Below are positions 8,223 through 17,465 of a stretch of DNA of 64,000 nt, one piece after another. Source of the stretch: Novosphingobium sp. PhB57 (GTDB lineage Bacteria > Pseudomonadota > Alphaproteobacteria > Sphingomonadales > Sphingomonadaceae); NCBI RefSeq assembly GCF_004342985.1, contig NZ_SMBO01000001.1, forward strand, positions 620,001-684,000. Reading direction: 5' to 3'. The notes under the pieces are model-generated. The model saw nothing but the letters and a program-made list of their open reading frames with translations, was not told where the DNA came from and did not search any database. Position numbers and translations under genes: made by a program. The first letter of the stretch is position 1. Each line of letters opens with the position of its first letter.

Positions 8223-9911
8223 ATGGCGCAGTTCGACGAGAGCTTCGATTGGGTGGTCGTCGGCAGCGGAGCCGGTTCCATGGCCTCGGCGCTGCTGATG
8301 AAGCAGGCCGGCAAGTCGGTGCTCATCTTGGAGAAGTCGCCGTGGGTGGGCGGGACGACGGCCAAGTCGGGCGGAGTCATGTGGATCCCCAACAACCGCT
8401 TCATGGACCCGGGCGAGGACAGCTTCGAACAGGCCTGCCAATACCTTGACGCGGTCGTTCCCGATGGTGACGACAGCCCCGGGACCAGCCCCGAACGCCG
8501 CCGCACTTATGCGCGGGAGGCGCCCCGGATGCTGGACTTCATCGTGTCCCAGGGCGTGGCGATGGAGCGTGGCTCGCGCTTCTGGCCCGACTATTATGAC
8601 GATCTGCCCGGGGGCATGAAGACCAGCCGCACGGTCACCGCCGTGCCTTTCGACAAGAACGCGCTGGGCAAGTCATGGGCCGGCAAGCTGCGCCAGGGCT
8701 TTGCCGAAGCGCCCATCCGTCTCGACGATGGAATGAAGCTGCCTTTCGCCAGGCATTCCTGGGCGATCAAGAAGATCCTCCTCAAGACCGCGGTGAAGAT
8801 CGTCGCCGGCAAGCTGACCGGCAAGCACTGGGTGACGGCGGGCGCCGCCTTGCAGGGGCGGATGCTCAAGGCCGTGCTGGACCGGCAGGCGGCGGAGATC
8901 CGCACCGACAGCCCGGTCACGGAAACGGTGGTCGAGGATGGCCGCGCGCTGGGCGTGGTGACGGTCAAGGACGGCAGGCCCTGGCGCATCGGCGCGCGGC
9001 TGGGCGTGTTGATGAATGCCGGCGGCTTCTCGCAGAACCAGGCGATGCGCGACAAGTATATGCCCGGAACGCGCGCCGCGTGGTCGAACGGCATCGAAAG
9101 CGACACGGGCGACATGCATGCCGAACTTGAGCGCCAGGGCGCCGTGCTCGCCCAGATGGACCAGATGGTCGGATTCCAGATGTCGGAAGCCCCGGGCTGG
9201 GATACGGACTATGTCAAGCCGGGGACCCAGAGCACCACCGGCAAGCCGCATGCCATCCAGGTCGATCAGACGGGCGTTCGCTACATGAACGAGGGCGGCT
9301 CCTACGAGGAGTTCTGCGAAAACATGCTGCTGCGCAACCGCACGGTCCCCGCGATCCCGAGTTGGGCGATCATGGATCAGCAGTACATGGACGAATACGC
9401 GGTTGCCGGCAAAGGCATGGCGAAGAAGAACATGACCGCCTGGCTGACTTCCGGCTGGATGCGTAGGGCTGACAGCATCGAGGCGCTGGCAGGGCAGATT
9501 GCAGTGCCGGAGCACGCCCTCAAGGCCACTGTCGAGCGCTGGAACGGTTTCGTCCGGGGCGGGCGGGACGAGGACTTCCATCGCGGCGACAGGGCATACG
9601 ACAACTGGCTGGGCGATCCCTTCTTCAAGGACGGTCCCAATGCCTGCATGGGCACCATCGAGCAGGGCCCGTTCTATGCGATCCCGGTGGTTCCCGGCGA
9701 TGTCGGCACTTACGGCGGCGTCGTCTGCGACAGCGACTCGCGCGTGCTCAGGGCCGACGGCTCGCCTATCGAGGGGCTCTATGCCTGCGGTGTGAGCACG
9801 GCTTCGCCGATGGGCCGCGTCTATCCCGGCGCCGGGGCAAGTGTCGGTCCTTCGATGACCTTCGGCTGGATTGCCGCCAGGCATGCGGCAGGCTTGGGCA
9901 ACCAGGTCTGA
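8223..9911 (+). CDS. FAD-dependent oxidoreductase, 3-ketosteroid-delta1-dehydrogenase-like
   Basis: A 562-residue flavoprotein of the fumarate reductase/KstD group. An N-terminal dinucleotide-binding motif GSGAGSMAS (residues 14-22) is followed by EKSPWVGGTTAKSGG; the C-terminal FAD segment YPGAGASVGPSMTFGW is typical of ketosteroid dehydrogenases, which introduce a 1,2 double bond in 3-ketosteroid rings. A GAGGAA site lies just before the ATG. It stands alone on the plus strand between a divergent crotonase and the E1 alpha gene. The KstD activity is an inference from family resemblance; many homologues act on other cyclic ketones. Confidence 0.85.
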   Translation: MAQFDESFDWVVVGSGAGSMASALLMKQAGKSVLILEKSPWVGGTTAKSGGVMWIPNNRFMDPGEDSFEQACQYLDAVVPDGDDSPGTSPERRRTYAREAPRMLDFIVSQGVAMERGSRFWPDYYDDLPGGMKTSRTVTAVPFDKNALGKSWAGKLRQGFAEAPIRLDDGMKLPFARHSWAIKKILLKTAVKIVAGKLTGKHWVTAGAALQGRMLKAVLDRQAAEIRTDSPVTETVVEDGRALGVVTVKDGRPWRIGARLGVLMNAGGFSQNQAMRDKYMPGTRAAWSNGIESDTGDMHAELERQGAVLAQMDQMVGFQMSEAPGWDTDYVKPGTQSTTGKPHAIQVDQTGVRYMNEGGSYEEFCENMLLRNRTVPAIPSWAIMDQQYMDEYAVAGKGMAKKNMTAWLTSGWMRRADSIEALAGQIAVPEHALKATVERWNGFVRGGRDEDFHRGDRAYDNWLGDPFFKDGPNACMGTIEQGPFYAIPVVPGDVGTYGGVVCDSDSRVLRADGSPIEGLYACGVSTASPMGRVYPGAGASVGPSMTFGWIAARHAAGLGNQV

Positions 9912-10088
9912 CAGCGGCGTGGAGTCGGCGGTCAAGCGCCGGTCGAGAGGCATCGCCGGTGCGACGGTTGGTCGATAACGCTGCGGCGGTCTGGCCGCCC
10001 CTTGCGCACACTTGCCCTTGCGGTACTGAACTTGAGTTCAGCCCGCAAGGTTCACCTATGGGCGGAGAGGCTGCTCGAGAGAGGACAC

Positions 10089-11087
10089 ATGAGCCAGACA
10101 CTGGAGAACAGGGCATCCCCGGATGCCAAGACGCAGCTCGACATTTACCGCCGGATGATCCGGATCGAGCGCAACGATGACGCCACCCGCACCCAGATCC
10201 GTCGCGGCCGCATTACCGCGCCGTACTACTCGGCGCGTGGGCAGGAATGCATTCCCTCAGCCATCTCGGTGCTGCTGAACAACGACGACAAGATCTGCAC
10301 GATCTATCGCGGCATCCACGACATGGTCGCCAAGGACATGCCGCTCCGCCCGCTCTGGGCAGAAATCTGCGGACGCGTTGACGGCACCTGCAAGGGCAAG
10401 GGCGGCCCGATGCACCTCACGCACCCGGAAACCGGCGTGATGGTGACGACGGGCATCGTCGGGTCGTCCATGCCGATCGCCAACGGCTTCGGCTGGGCGG
10501 CGCTGCTGGACGGCACCAAGCAGGTTACCGTGGCCTATTTCGGTGACGGCGCCAGCAACATCGGCGCGTTCCACGAAGCGCTGAACCTGGCCTCCGTCTG
10601 GAAGCTGCCGGTGATCTTCGTCTGCCAGAACAACGGCTTTGCCGAGCATACCCGTTACGAGAACGGCACTTCGGTCGACCAGATCTCGAAGCGCGCGATC
10701 GGCTACGGCATGCCGGGCTACACCGTGGATGGCAACGACCCCGCCGATGTCTACGCCCACGCCCACGCCGCCATCGAGCGCGCGCGTGCGGGAGAGGGAC
10801 CGACCTTGCTGGAATGCAAGACCTTCCGCTTCATGGGCCACGTCTTCGGCGACGCCGACGGCTACATGACCAAGGAAGAAAAGGCGGCAGCCATCGCCAA
10901 GGATCCGCTGCCGATCTATCGCCAGAAGCTGATCGACGACGGCATTGCCACTGCGGCGCAGCTCGACGCGCTGACCGCGAAGATCGAGGCCGAAGTGAAC
11001 GACGCCATCGAATTCGCGATGGCCTGCGAATACCCGTCCGACGACGAACTGCGCCGCGACGTCTTTGCCGAGGAGATTCCGGCATGA
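10089..11087 (+). CDS. TPP-dependent 2-oxo acid (acetoin-type) dehydrogenase E1 alpha
   Basis: A 332-residue E1 alpha subunit. The thiamine diphosphate motif runs from GDG (152-154) to NN (181-182), and FRFMGHVFGDADGY is the phosphorylation-loop region of this family. With the beta subunit it would decarboxylate a 2-oxo acid or cleave acetoin, passing the acyl group to a lipoyl E2. ATG 10089 follows GAGAGGAC and was preferred to the in-frame start at 10002. Its stop overlaps the beta start (ATGA), so the two are coupled. No E2 or E3 gene lies in the window. Confidence 0.92.
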   Translation: MSQTLENRASPDAKTQLDIYRRMIRIERNDDATRTQIRRGRITAPYYSARGQECIPSAISVLLNNDDKICTIYRGIHDMVAKDMPLRPLWAEICGRVDGTCKGKGGPMHLTHPETGVMVTTGIVGSSMPIANGFGWAALLDGTKQVTVAYFGDGASNIGAFHEALNLASVWKLPVIFVCQNNGFAEHTRYENGTSVDQISKRAIGYGMPGYTVDGNDPADVYAHAHAAIERARAGEGPTLLECKTFRFMGHVFGDADGYMTKEEKAAAIAKDPLPIYRQKLIDDGIATAAQLDALTAKIEAEVNDAIEFAMACEYPSDDELRRDVFAEEIPA

Positions 11088-12106
11088 GCACTGAAACTCT
11101 CGAAGCCCCCGCCGTGGAAACGGTGAAGATGAACGGCCTTCAGGCGATCAACGCTGCGCTGATGGAGGCGATGGAGGCCGATCCCAAGGTCCTCGTGCTG
11201 GGCGAGGACATTGCGGATAACGAAGGCGGCGGCGTCGTTGGCGTTACCCGCGGGCTCTCCACCAAGTTCGGCACGATGCGCGTGCGCTCCACGCCGATCT
11301 CGGAACAGGCGATCATCGGCGCGGCCATCGGCGCGGCCATGGGCGGCTACAAGCCCGTTGCCGAGATCATGCTGATGAACTTCACGGCCGTCGCGATGGA
11401 CATGATCGTGAACCACGCGGCCAAGCTGCGCTTCATGTCGGGCGGTCAGAGCCAGGTGCCGATGGTGATCCGCACGCTGACCGGCGCGGGCAACCAGACT
11501 GCCGGCCAGCATGCCGACTTCTATGAGGCATGGTTCTGCCACACTGCCGGCATCAAGGTGGTGATCCCCTGGACCCCGGCGGATTTCAAGGGCCTCTACC
11601 TCTCGGCGATCCAGGATCCCGATCCGGTCATCATCGTCGAAAGCGGCAAGACGCTGTTCGTGCCGATGGACGTGCCGGTCAATCAGGGCCCGATCCCGCT
11701 GGGCAAGGCGAACGTCGTGGCGCCAGGTTCGGACATCACCATCGTCTCCTATGGCCAGATGATGTTCACCGTCATGCAGGCCTATGAGGAACTGACCAAG
11801 GCGGGCGTCTCGGTGGAAGTGATCGATCTGCGCACGATTTCTCCGTGGGACAAGGAAACCGTGCTGGCCTCGGCCGAAAAGACCGGCCGCCTGCTCGTGG
11901 TCCACGAAGCGGGCCGCAACTTCGGCCCCGGCGCGGAAATCGCCGCGACCGTGCAGGAAACGCTGTTCGGCAAGCTCAAGGCCCCGGTCGGCCGCCTCGG
12001 CGCGCCCTATTGCTCGGTGCCCTTCGCGAAGAAGCTGGAAGACGCCTTCCTCGTGCAGCCGCCCGAGATCATTGCCGAAGCCCAGCGTCTCGTCGCGATG
12101 GGCTGA
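11084..12106 (+). CDS. TPP-dependent 2-oxo acid (acetoin-type) dehydrogenase E1 beta
   Basis: A 340-residue E1 beta subunit with a pyrimidine-binding domain (VLVLGEDIADNEGGGVVGVT, then RSTPISEQAIIGAAIGAAMG) and a transketolase C-terminal domain from about residue 200 (GSDITIVSYGQMMFTVMQA). It forms an alpha2-beta2 enzyme with the gene just upstream. The ATG lies inside the end of E1 alpha (4-base overlap). An intrinsic terminator follows 31 bases after the stop, so the operon is just these two genes. Confidence 0.93.
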   Translation: MSTETLEAPAVETVKMNGLQAINAALMEAMEADPKVLVLGEDIADNEGGGVVGVTRGLSTKFGTMRVRSTPISEQAIIGAAIGAAMGGYKPVAEIMLMNFTAVAMDMIVNHAAKLRFMSGGQSQVPMVIRTLTGAGNQTAGQHADFYEAWFCHTAGIKVVIPWTPADFKGLYLSAIQDPDPVIIVESGKTLFVPMDVPVNQGPIPLGKANVVAPGSDITIVSYGQMMFTVMQAYEELTKAGVSVEVIDLRTISPWDKETVLASAEKTGRLLVVHEAGRNFGPGAEIAATVQETLFGKLKAPVGRLGAPYCSVPFAKKLEDAFLVQPPEIIAEAQRLVAMG

Positions 12107-12136
12107 ACGGCACCGCCATTCACTCAAACGGAAGGG

Positions 12137-12163
12137 CCTCCGCAGCGATGCGGGGGTCTTTTT
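12137..12163 (+). terminator. Intrinsic terminator after the E1 alpha/beta operon
   Basis: CCTCCGCA, loop GCGA, TGCGGGGG (one G-T pair), followed directly by TCTTTTT. Confidence 0.8.
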
Positions 12164-12453
12164 GCGCCATAGGGCGATGGAGCACTTCTGGCCGGGCTAG
12201 GCGTGGGGAACTTGCCGGAACCGAGTTGAAGCAGAGATCGCCGGGGATGGCTTCCTCGAAGCAAAGCCGACGTGATTTGAACTGGCTCGACTTAAGCCCC
12301 CCTCTGGCCTCGTCATCTCCGTCTTCGCAGGGGCGACGAGATAGTGAGCAGTGCGGGGAGGGGGCGCATGTGCAAGAGCTTGGGAATGAGAACGCAGCAG
12401 CGCCCGAAACGCGATACCCTTTTCAAAATTCCGTCAAGCCGCGCCGAGGCGGA
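12164..12453. other. Non-coding gap of about 290 bases
   Basis: No supportable gene, tRNA or repeat was seen between the terminator and the end of the convergent cation transporter gene. A long plus-strand frame crosses it but is a shadow of its neighbours. Confidence 0.5.
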
Positions 12454-13398
12454 TCACCACACCATCGCGTCCACCCGCTTTTCCGGGCGAATGTAGATCG
12501 ACGTAATCCACGGGGAGAGTGCTTTCATCCGGCACTCCAGTTCCTCGATCAGGGTTTCGGCTTCGCCCATCATCAGACTGTCGTCGAAGTCCGCGCTGAT
12601 GGCGACGAAGATGGCCTGCGGGCTGGTGTGGACCGTGCGGATGTGATTGACCGCGTCGATGCGAGGGTGGCCGTTCAGCACCTCCCGAATTTGCGCGATG
12701 AGAACTGGGTCTGCCGCTTCGCCGATCAGCAATTCCTTGGATTCGCGGGCCAGCAGCATTGCCACGCCCGCCAGCACGCAGCCGATCAGGACGGAAGCGA
12801 CGCCATCGATCCGCGGGTCGGCAAAGTGGATCGAGGCCCAGACGCCGACCGCCGCGATGACGAGGCCGATCAGCGCCGCACTGTCCTCGAACAGCACGAT
12901 GAAGCCGGGCGGATCCTTGCTGCGGCGGATCGCCTGCCACCAGGTCTGATCGCCGCGCCCGCGATCGAATTCGCGCACGGCGAGGGCCCACGAGGCGCCT
13001 TCCATCAGGAACGCGATGCCCAGAACGATGTAATTGAGCGTCGGATCTTCGATCGCGTGCGGTTGCCGGATATGGACGAAGCCTTCGTAGATCGACATGC
13101 CCGCGCCGATCGCGAAGATCAGAATGGCGACCACGAAAGCCCAGAAATACAGCTCGCGCCCATAGCCGAACGGGTGCGTCGGGTCCGGCTTTCGGCTGGC
13201 GCGTTTCTGGCCGTAGAGCAGCAAGACCTGATTGCCGCTGTCCACCAGCGAGTGGACGCCCTCCGTCAGCATGGAGGACGAACCGCTGATCCCGGCGGCT
13301 ACGAATTTGGCGATGGCAATGCCCAGATTGGCCGCCAGCGCGCCATAGAGCACGATATTGGCCTTGAAATGCGCAGCTACGCTGCCTGTCTCGCTCAT
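12454..13398 (-). CDS. Cation diffusion facilitator family transporter
   Basis: A 314-residue inner-membrane protein with about six membrane segments followed by a cytoplasmic ferredoxin-like domain (from about 225, LLIGEAADPVLIAQI). The metal site of helix 2 is visible as His49 and Asp53 in TEGVHSLVDS, and helix 5 carries an acidic pair in FEDSAALIGL. The family exports Zn2+, Mn2+ or other divalent cations in exchange for protons. The ATG at 13398 follows GAGGAA by 9 bases. The metal cannot be told from the sequence. It lies next to, but has no clear link with, the acyl-CoA dehydrogenase genes. Confidence 0.9.
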   Translation of the reverse strand: MSETGSVAAHFKANIVLYGALAANLGIAIAKFVAAGISGSSSMLTEGVHSLVDSGNQVLLLYGQKRASRKPDPTHPFGYGRELYFWAFVVAILIFAIGAGMSIYEGFVHIRQPHAIEDPTLNYIVLGIAFLMEGASWALAVREFDRGRGDQTWWQAIRRSKDPPGFIVLFEDSAALIGLVIAAVGVWASIHFADPRIDGVASVLIGCVLAGVAMLLARESKELLIGEAADPVLIAQIREVLNGHPRIDAVNHIRTVHTSPQAIFVAISADFDDSLMMGEAETLIEELECRMKALSPWITSIYIRPEKRVDAMVW

Positions 13399-13474
13399 CG
13401 TGGGCGGTTCCTCGCAGGACTTCGAAGAGTCCCAACCGTCACCGCCCGTGCGAGGTTGCGCAAGGGCTGTCGAT

Positions 13475-14476
13475 TTAGCCCAGCGCCTGACGTCCCACGC
13501 GCTCGTTCCACAGGTCGGCATTGCCGCAGAGTTGCAGGTTCAGCAGCGCGCGCTTGAGGAACAGGTGGCAGGGATGCTCGTCGGTGAGGCCGATGCCGCC
13601 GTGGAGTTGCACCATCTCCTCGGTCACGAAGCGGAACGCTTCGGCGGCCAGGACCTTGGCGGCGGCGAGTTCGGTGACGCTGGCTTGCTCGTCGCGCGCG
13701 CGCTTCCACAGCAGGGCCTCGGCGACGACGATGCGCGTCTTCATGTCCGCGGCGCGGTGCTTCAGGGCCTGGAACAGCGCGATCGGCCGGTCGAACTGGC
13801 GGCGAACCTTCATGTATTCGATGGTCATGTCCAGCGCCGCGCCGGCTGCGCCGATGCAGTCTGCCGCGAGGGCCAGTTGCGCTTCGCCGGAAAGCCGGTC
13901 GTGCAGGGCCTTGGCGCCCGCTGCGTCAGTGAGCATCAGCCTGGGCGCATACCCATCCAGCACCACATCGAACAGGCGGCGGCTGGGATCCCAGATCGCG
14001 CGCTCCATCAGCGAGACGCCGGGTGCGTCGAGCGGCACCAGCGCGTAGCCACTGGGCAGTTGCGCGACCACGGCGACGGCCATGTCCGCCTCGAACACGC
14101 CCGAAATCGTGCCCGAAACAGAACCGTCCGATCCTTCGGTCAGCCTGGCGGAAAGCATCGGCAGCGGCGCATAATCACCGCCGGCCATGCGCTCCAGCCA
14201 GTCTGCACGTTCGGCAAAACTTTCGCTCGCGGCGATCGCCTGAAGGCCAAGCTGCGCCGGGATCAGCGGCATGGCGGAGAGTACGCGCCCCATTTCGAGG
14301 TGTAGCGCGGTCGAAGCCTCCCGCGTGAAGCCAAGGCCGCCGTCCTCCTCAGGCAGGCGCACCATCAGCCAACCCATCTTGGCGGCCAGTTGCCAGCTTT
14401 CATCGCGTGAGGGGGAGAGCTTTTCCGCCGGAAATGCCTTCTGCGCGGCGTCGGTGAGTTCGTTGAGTTCGATCAC
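13475..14476 (-). CDS. Acyl-CoA dehydrogenase, small-subunit type (pair 1)
   Basis: A 333-residue acyl-CoA dehydrogenase of the shorter, degenerate kind that partners a full-length one in heteromeric enzymes of steroid-like catabolism. RRQFDRPIALFQALKHRAADM and LHGGIGLTDEHPCHLFLKRA are the FAD-side segments. The start is a GTG at 14476 overlapping the upstream stop (GTGA), with AAGGGG 8 bases before it; a GTG at 14485 is the alternative. It is coupled to the 393-residue dehydrogenase upstream. Confidence 0.88.
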   Translation of the reverse strand: MIELNELTDAAQKAFPAEKLSPSRDESWQLAAKMGWLMVRLPEEDGGLGFTREASTALHLEMGRVLSAMPLIPAQLGLQAIAASESFAERADWLERMAGGDYAPLPMLSARLTEGSDGSVSGTISGVFEADMAVAVVAQLPSGYALVPLDAPGVSLMERAIWDPSRRLFDVVLDGYAPRLMLTDAAGAKALHDRLSGEAQLALAADCIGAAGAALDMTIEYMKVRRQFDRPIALFQALKHRAADMKTRIVVAEALLWKRARDEQASVTELAAAKVLAAEAFRFVTEEMVQLHGGIGLTDEHPCHLFLKRALLNLQLCGNADLWNERVGRQALG

Positions 14477-15654
14477 AGCACCCACCCCTTCGGCTCGCGC
14501 GGCATGTCCAGCATGCGTTCGGCGATGATGTTGCGCTGCACTTCCTCGCTGCCGCCGGCGATGGTCCAGGCATAGGAATTCATGAAATCGGCCATCCAGT
14601 TGCCGGTGTTGAGATCGCCGAACGTGATCGGCGCCATATATTGCTCGTCCATGCCGCCCAGTCGCAGGCCCAGCGCCGAATAGGCGCGCAGGGCCCGGCT
14701 ATAGGCGTTCTTGACGATGGAGGCGTCGCCCATGCGCTCGATCCCGTTGATGCGGTTGTCGAGGAACTGGTCGGCAATCGCGCAGACGGCGTCGACTTGC
14801 GTGACGAGCGTGCCGAAATCGCGCAGCACCCCGCGATCGTCCTCGTGCCCATGCTCGCGGATCAGTTTCGCCACCCGGCCCAAAGCCCCGCGCATGCGGT
14901 AGGACAGCTCCATCAGCGTCAGCCCGCGTTCGGAAGCGAGCGTCGCCTGTGCCACAGCCCAGCCTTTGCCTTCCTCGCCCACGCGTTCGGAAACCGGGAT
15001 CTCGACGTTATCGAGGAAGATCTCGGCAAATTCCTCGTCGCCCTGGATCTGGTGGATCGGGCGGACGGTGACGCCGGGCGCCTTCATGTCCATCAGCAGG
15101 TAGGTGATGCCCGCCTGCTTCACCCCATCGGAAGACGTGCGCGCCAGCAGCAGGCACTTGTCGGCGAACTGTGCCATCGTCGACCAGACTTTCTGGCCGT
15201 TGATGACGTAGACGTCGCCTTTCCGTTCGGCCCGCGTCTTGATCGCGGCAAGGTCCGATCCGGCGCCGGGTTCGGAGAAGCCCTGGCACCATGTCTCGCC
15301 TTCGAGGATCTTGGGCAGATAGCGTGCCTTCTGCTCGGCATTTCCGCATTCGTGCAGCGTGGCGAAGGCGTGGTAGGTGGACACGAACGAGAGCAACAAG
15401 CGGGGGCAATCGGCGCCGGCCAGTTCCTCGTAGATCACTTTCTGCTCGGCCAGGCTGCGGCCGCCGCCGGGATATTCGGCGGGCCAGTGCGGGATCGCAT
15501 AGCCGGCGCGGACGAGCTTGCCGAACCAGTCGCGCTGGGTGCGGACGAAATCGTCCTGCGTGCGGCTGGCATCGCGCCAGCCGGTGGGCGCTTCGGCTTG
15601 GAGGAAGCTGCGGACTTCGCTTCGCAGGGCTTCTAGATCGGCAGTGTCGGTCAT
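14473..15654 (-). CDS. Acyl-CoA dehydrogenase, full-length type (pair 1)
   Basis: A 393-residue acyl-CoA dehydrogenase with all three domains: helical N-terminus (ALRSEVRSFLQAEAP), beta domain (CQGFSEPGAGSDLAAIKTRA, INGQKVWSTMAQFAD) and C-terminal helical domain ending TIAGGSEEVQRNIIAERML. It catalyses alpha,beta-desaturation of an acyl-CoA with FAD. The ATG at 15654 follows AGGACAGGGG. It overlaps the start of the small partner downstream by four bases, which suggests a heterotetramer. Confidence 0.92.
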   Translation of the reverse strand: MTDTADLEALRSEVRSFLQAEAPTGWRDASRTQDDFVRTQRDWFGKLVRAGYAIPHWPAEYPGGGRSLAEQKVIYEELAGADCPRLLLSFVSTYHAFATLHECGNAEQKARYLPKILEGETWCQGFSEPGAGSDLAAIKTRAERKGDVYVINGQKVWSTMAQFADKCLLLARTSSDGVKQAGITYLLMDMKAPGVTVRPIHQIQGDEEFAEIFLDNVEIPVSERVGEEGKGWAVAQATLASERGLTLMELSYRMRGALGRVAKLIREHGHEDDRGVLRDFGTLVTQVDAVCAIADQFLDNRINGIERMGDASIVKNAYSRALRAYSALGLRLGGMDEQYMAPITFGDLNTGNWMADFMNSYAWTIAGGSEEVQRNIIAERMLDMPREPKGWVL

Positions 15655-15743
15655 CCCCTGTCCTTGCCGCCCGGCCGTGGGGGCGTCCAGACAGGGGCGG
15701 GTCGCCGCGGCGATATCGAGGCGTGTCAGTCCCCGTTCGCGCT

Positions 15744-16064
15744 CTAGACTGCGACTTCGATGCTGTCGCCGATGACGCGCACTTCGTAAGTCTCGATCGG
15801 CATGGTGGCAGGCGGATTGATCGGAGCGCCCGTTTCAAGATCGAAGCGCGCGCCGTGGACCGGGCAGGAGATCCAGCCACCCCGCATCCGCCCGCATTCC
15901 AGCGTTTCGTAAGCGTGGCTGCACAAGTTGCGCACCGCGAACAGGCGGTCGAGCGTGTTGCACAGCAGGAGGCTGAGCCCGTTCACGTCCACCACCCGCT
16001 TCGTGCCGGGCGGCACTTCGTCCAATGTCGCCACGGCCACGAAGGTCTTCTCGGTCATCGTCAT
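15744..16064 (-). CDS. Rieske [2Fe-2S] ferredoxin
   Basis: A 106-residue stand-alone Rieske protein. The cluster ligands are in CSHAYETLE and CPVHGARFD, 16 residues apart. Such small ferredoxins pass electrons to ring-hydroxylating oxygenases or P450s. No oxygenase component lies in the window, so its partner is elsewhere. It is 89 bases upstream of, and on the same strand as, acyl-CoA dehydrogenase pair 1. Start ATG 16064 or 16058; the choice does not affect the domain. Confidence 0.9.
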   Translation of the reverse strand: MTMTEKTFVAVATLDEVPPGTKRVVDVNGLSLLLCNTLDRLFAVRNLCSHAYETLECGRMRGGWISCPVHGARFDLETGAPINPPATMPIETYEVRVIGDSIEVAV

Positions 16065-16319
16065 CCCGTTTCTCTTTGGGCTCCCGCTGGCGCACACGAA
16101 CAGGGCAGGGGGCCTGAACAGGAAGCCTTACCGTGAGGCCGCTTTCATGGGCAAGCCGCCGCCGCGATTAAGCGGCCTGACAAGCACAGACTGCGTGCCG
16201 GAGCGCTTCCCGTGCGCTGGCGCGCCATGCCCGGGCGGTTTTCGCCGGGGCGTTGGACCCGTGCTTGTGAGCGGGGATGGCGCTCGGTAACGCCAGGGAA
16301 AGCAAAAACGAAGGATGCC

Positions 16320-17465
16320 ATGCAGTTCGAATGGACCGAGGAACAGGATTCGTTCCGGCACAAGATTCGGGAGTTCCTGCATGCCAATCTCCCGGATGAC
16401 TGGGAGAAGTTCTCCGAACATGGCCCTGCTTCGCCCGCGCTGACCGCTTTCGCGCGCGGCTTCTGCGTCAAACTGGCGGAGGCGGGGCTGCTCTTTCCGC
16501 ATTGGCCGCAGGACATGGGTGGAGAGGGTCTGGGGCCGTGGGAGCAGCAGATCCTTTCCGAGGAAATGTGGATCGCCGGAGAACCGCGCGGCGGCCAGTA
16601 CATGAACGTCAACTGGATCGGCCCGACGCTGCAGAAGTACGGCACGGCCGAGCAGAAGGCGCGTTACCTCGAACCGATCACGCAGGGGGAATCGCTGTGG
16701 TGCCAGGGCTTTTCAGAGCCGGACGCCGGATCGGACCTGGCCTCGCTGCGCACACGCGCGGTGCTGACCGACGGCCATTACGTCATCAACGGCCAGAAGA
16801 TCTGGACATCTTACGCGGGGCTGGCCGACACCTGCTTCCTGCTCACCCGCACCAGTGACGACCGGAAGAAGGGGATCACGATCGTCCTCGTGCCGATGGA
16901 CACGCCGGGCATTACCGTGCGGCAGATCCCTTCGCTGATCGGCGAGGGCGACATTCACGAGGTCTTCTTCGACGACGTGACCGTGCCCGAAACCGCCCGC
17001 TTCGGTGAGGAAGGGCAGGCCTGGGAGATCGTTGCCTATTCGCTGCGCAACGAACGTCTGGGCATTCCGCGGTTCGTGCTGGCCCGCGCCGCGCTCGACC
17101 GGGCCGTGGCCATGCTGCAGGATCGGGGAGACTTCGCCCGCGAGCACGTTCGGATCGAAGCTGCGCGCTGCGCGGCGCTCTGCGAAGGCGCGGGCACGGC
17201 CAACTATGCTGTCGTGCAGAAGCGGACGGAGGGACTAACCATCGGCGCGGAGTCCAGTTCCGCCCGATACGCTACCGTCATGGCCGAGCGGGCGGTCTGC
17301 GATTTCGTGGTCGAGTTCCTGCCCGAGGCGCTCGCCGGCGGTTCGCCTTATCTCAAGATGCACCATCAGCGCGGGATCGTTGCGGGGATCGCGGCCGGTT
17401 CGGCAGAGATCCAGCTCAATATCATTGCCAGCGATGTGCTGGAACTGCCGCGGGAGCCACGCTGA
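16320..17465 (+). CDS. Acyl-CoA dehydrogenase, full-length type (pair 2)
   Basis: A 381-residue acyl-CoA dehydrogenase starting QFEWTEEQDSFRHKIREF. The FAD and substrate segments CQGFSEPDAGSDLASLRTRA and INGQKIWTSYAGLAD are intact; the C-terminus GIAAGSAEIQLNIIASDVL ends the helical domain. ATG 16320 follows GAAGGA. Its stop overlaps the next gene's start (TGATG), and that gene is a short dehydrogenase, repeating the large-small arrangement seen on the opposite strand. It is divergent from the Rieske gene. Confidence 0.92.
   Translation: MQFEWTEEQDSFRHKIREFLHANLPDDWEKFSEHGPASPALTAFARGFCVKLAEAGLLFPHWPQDMGGEGLGPWEQQILSEEMWIAGEPRGGQYMNVNWIGPTLQKYGTAEQKARYLEPITQGESLWCQGFSEPDAGSDLASLRTRAVLTDGHYVINGQKIWTSYAGLADTCFLLTRTSDDRKKGITIVLVPMDTPGITVRQIPSLIGEGDIHEVFFDDVTVPETARFGEEGQAWEIVAYSLRNERLGIPRFVLARAALDRAVAMLQDRGDFAREHVRIEAARCAALCEGAGTANYAVVQKRTEGLTIGAESSSARYATVMAERAVCDFVVEFLPEALAGGSPYLKMHHQRGIVAGIAAGSAEIQLNIIASDVLELPREPR

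Noticed and set aside
11845..13557. A 570-residue plus-strand frame across E1 beta, the gap and the cation transporter
   Set aside because: Its translation lacks domain character, and three well-supported features (E1 beta, terminator, CDF gene) lie on it.
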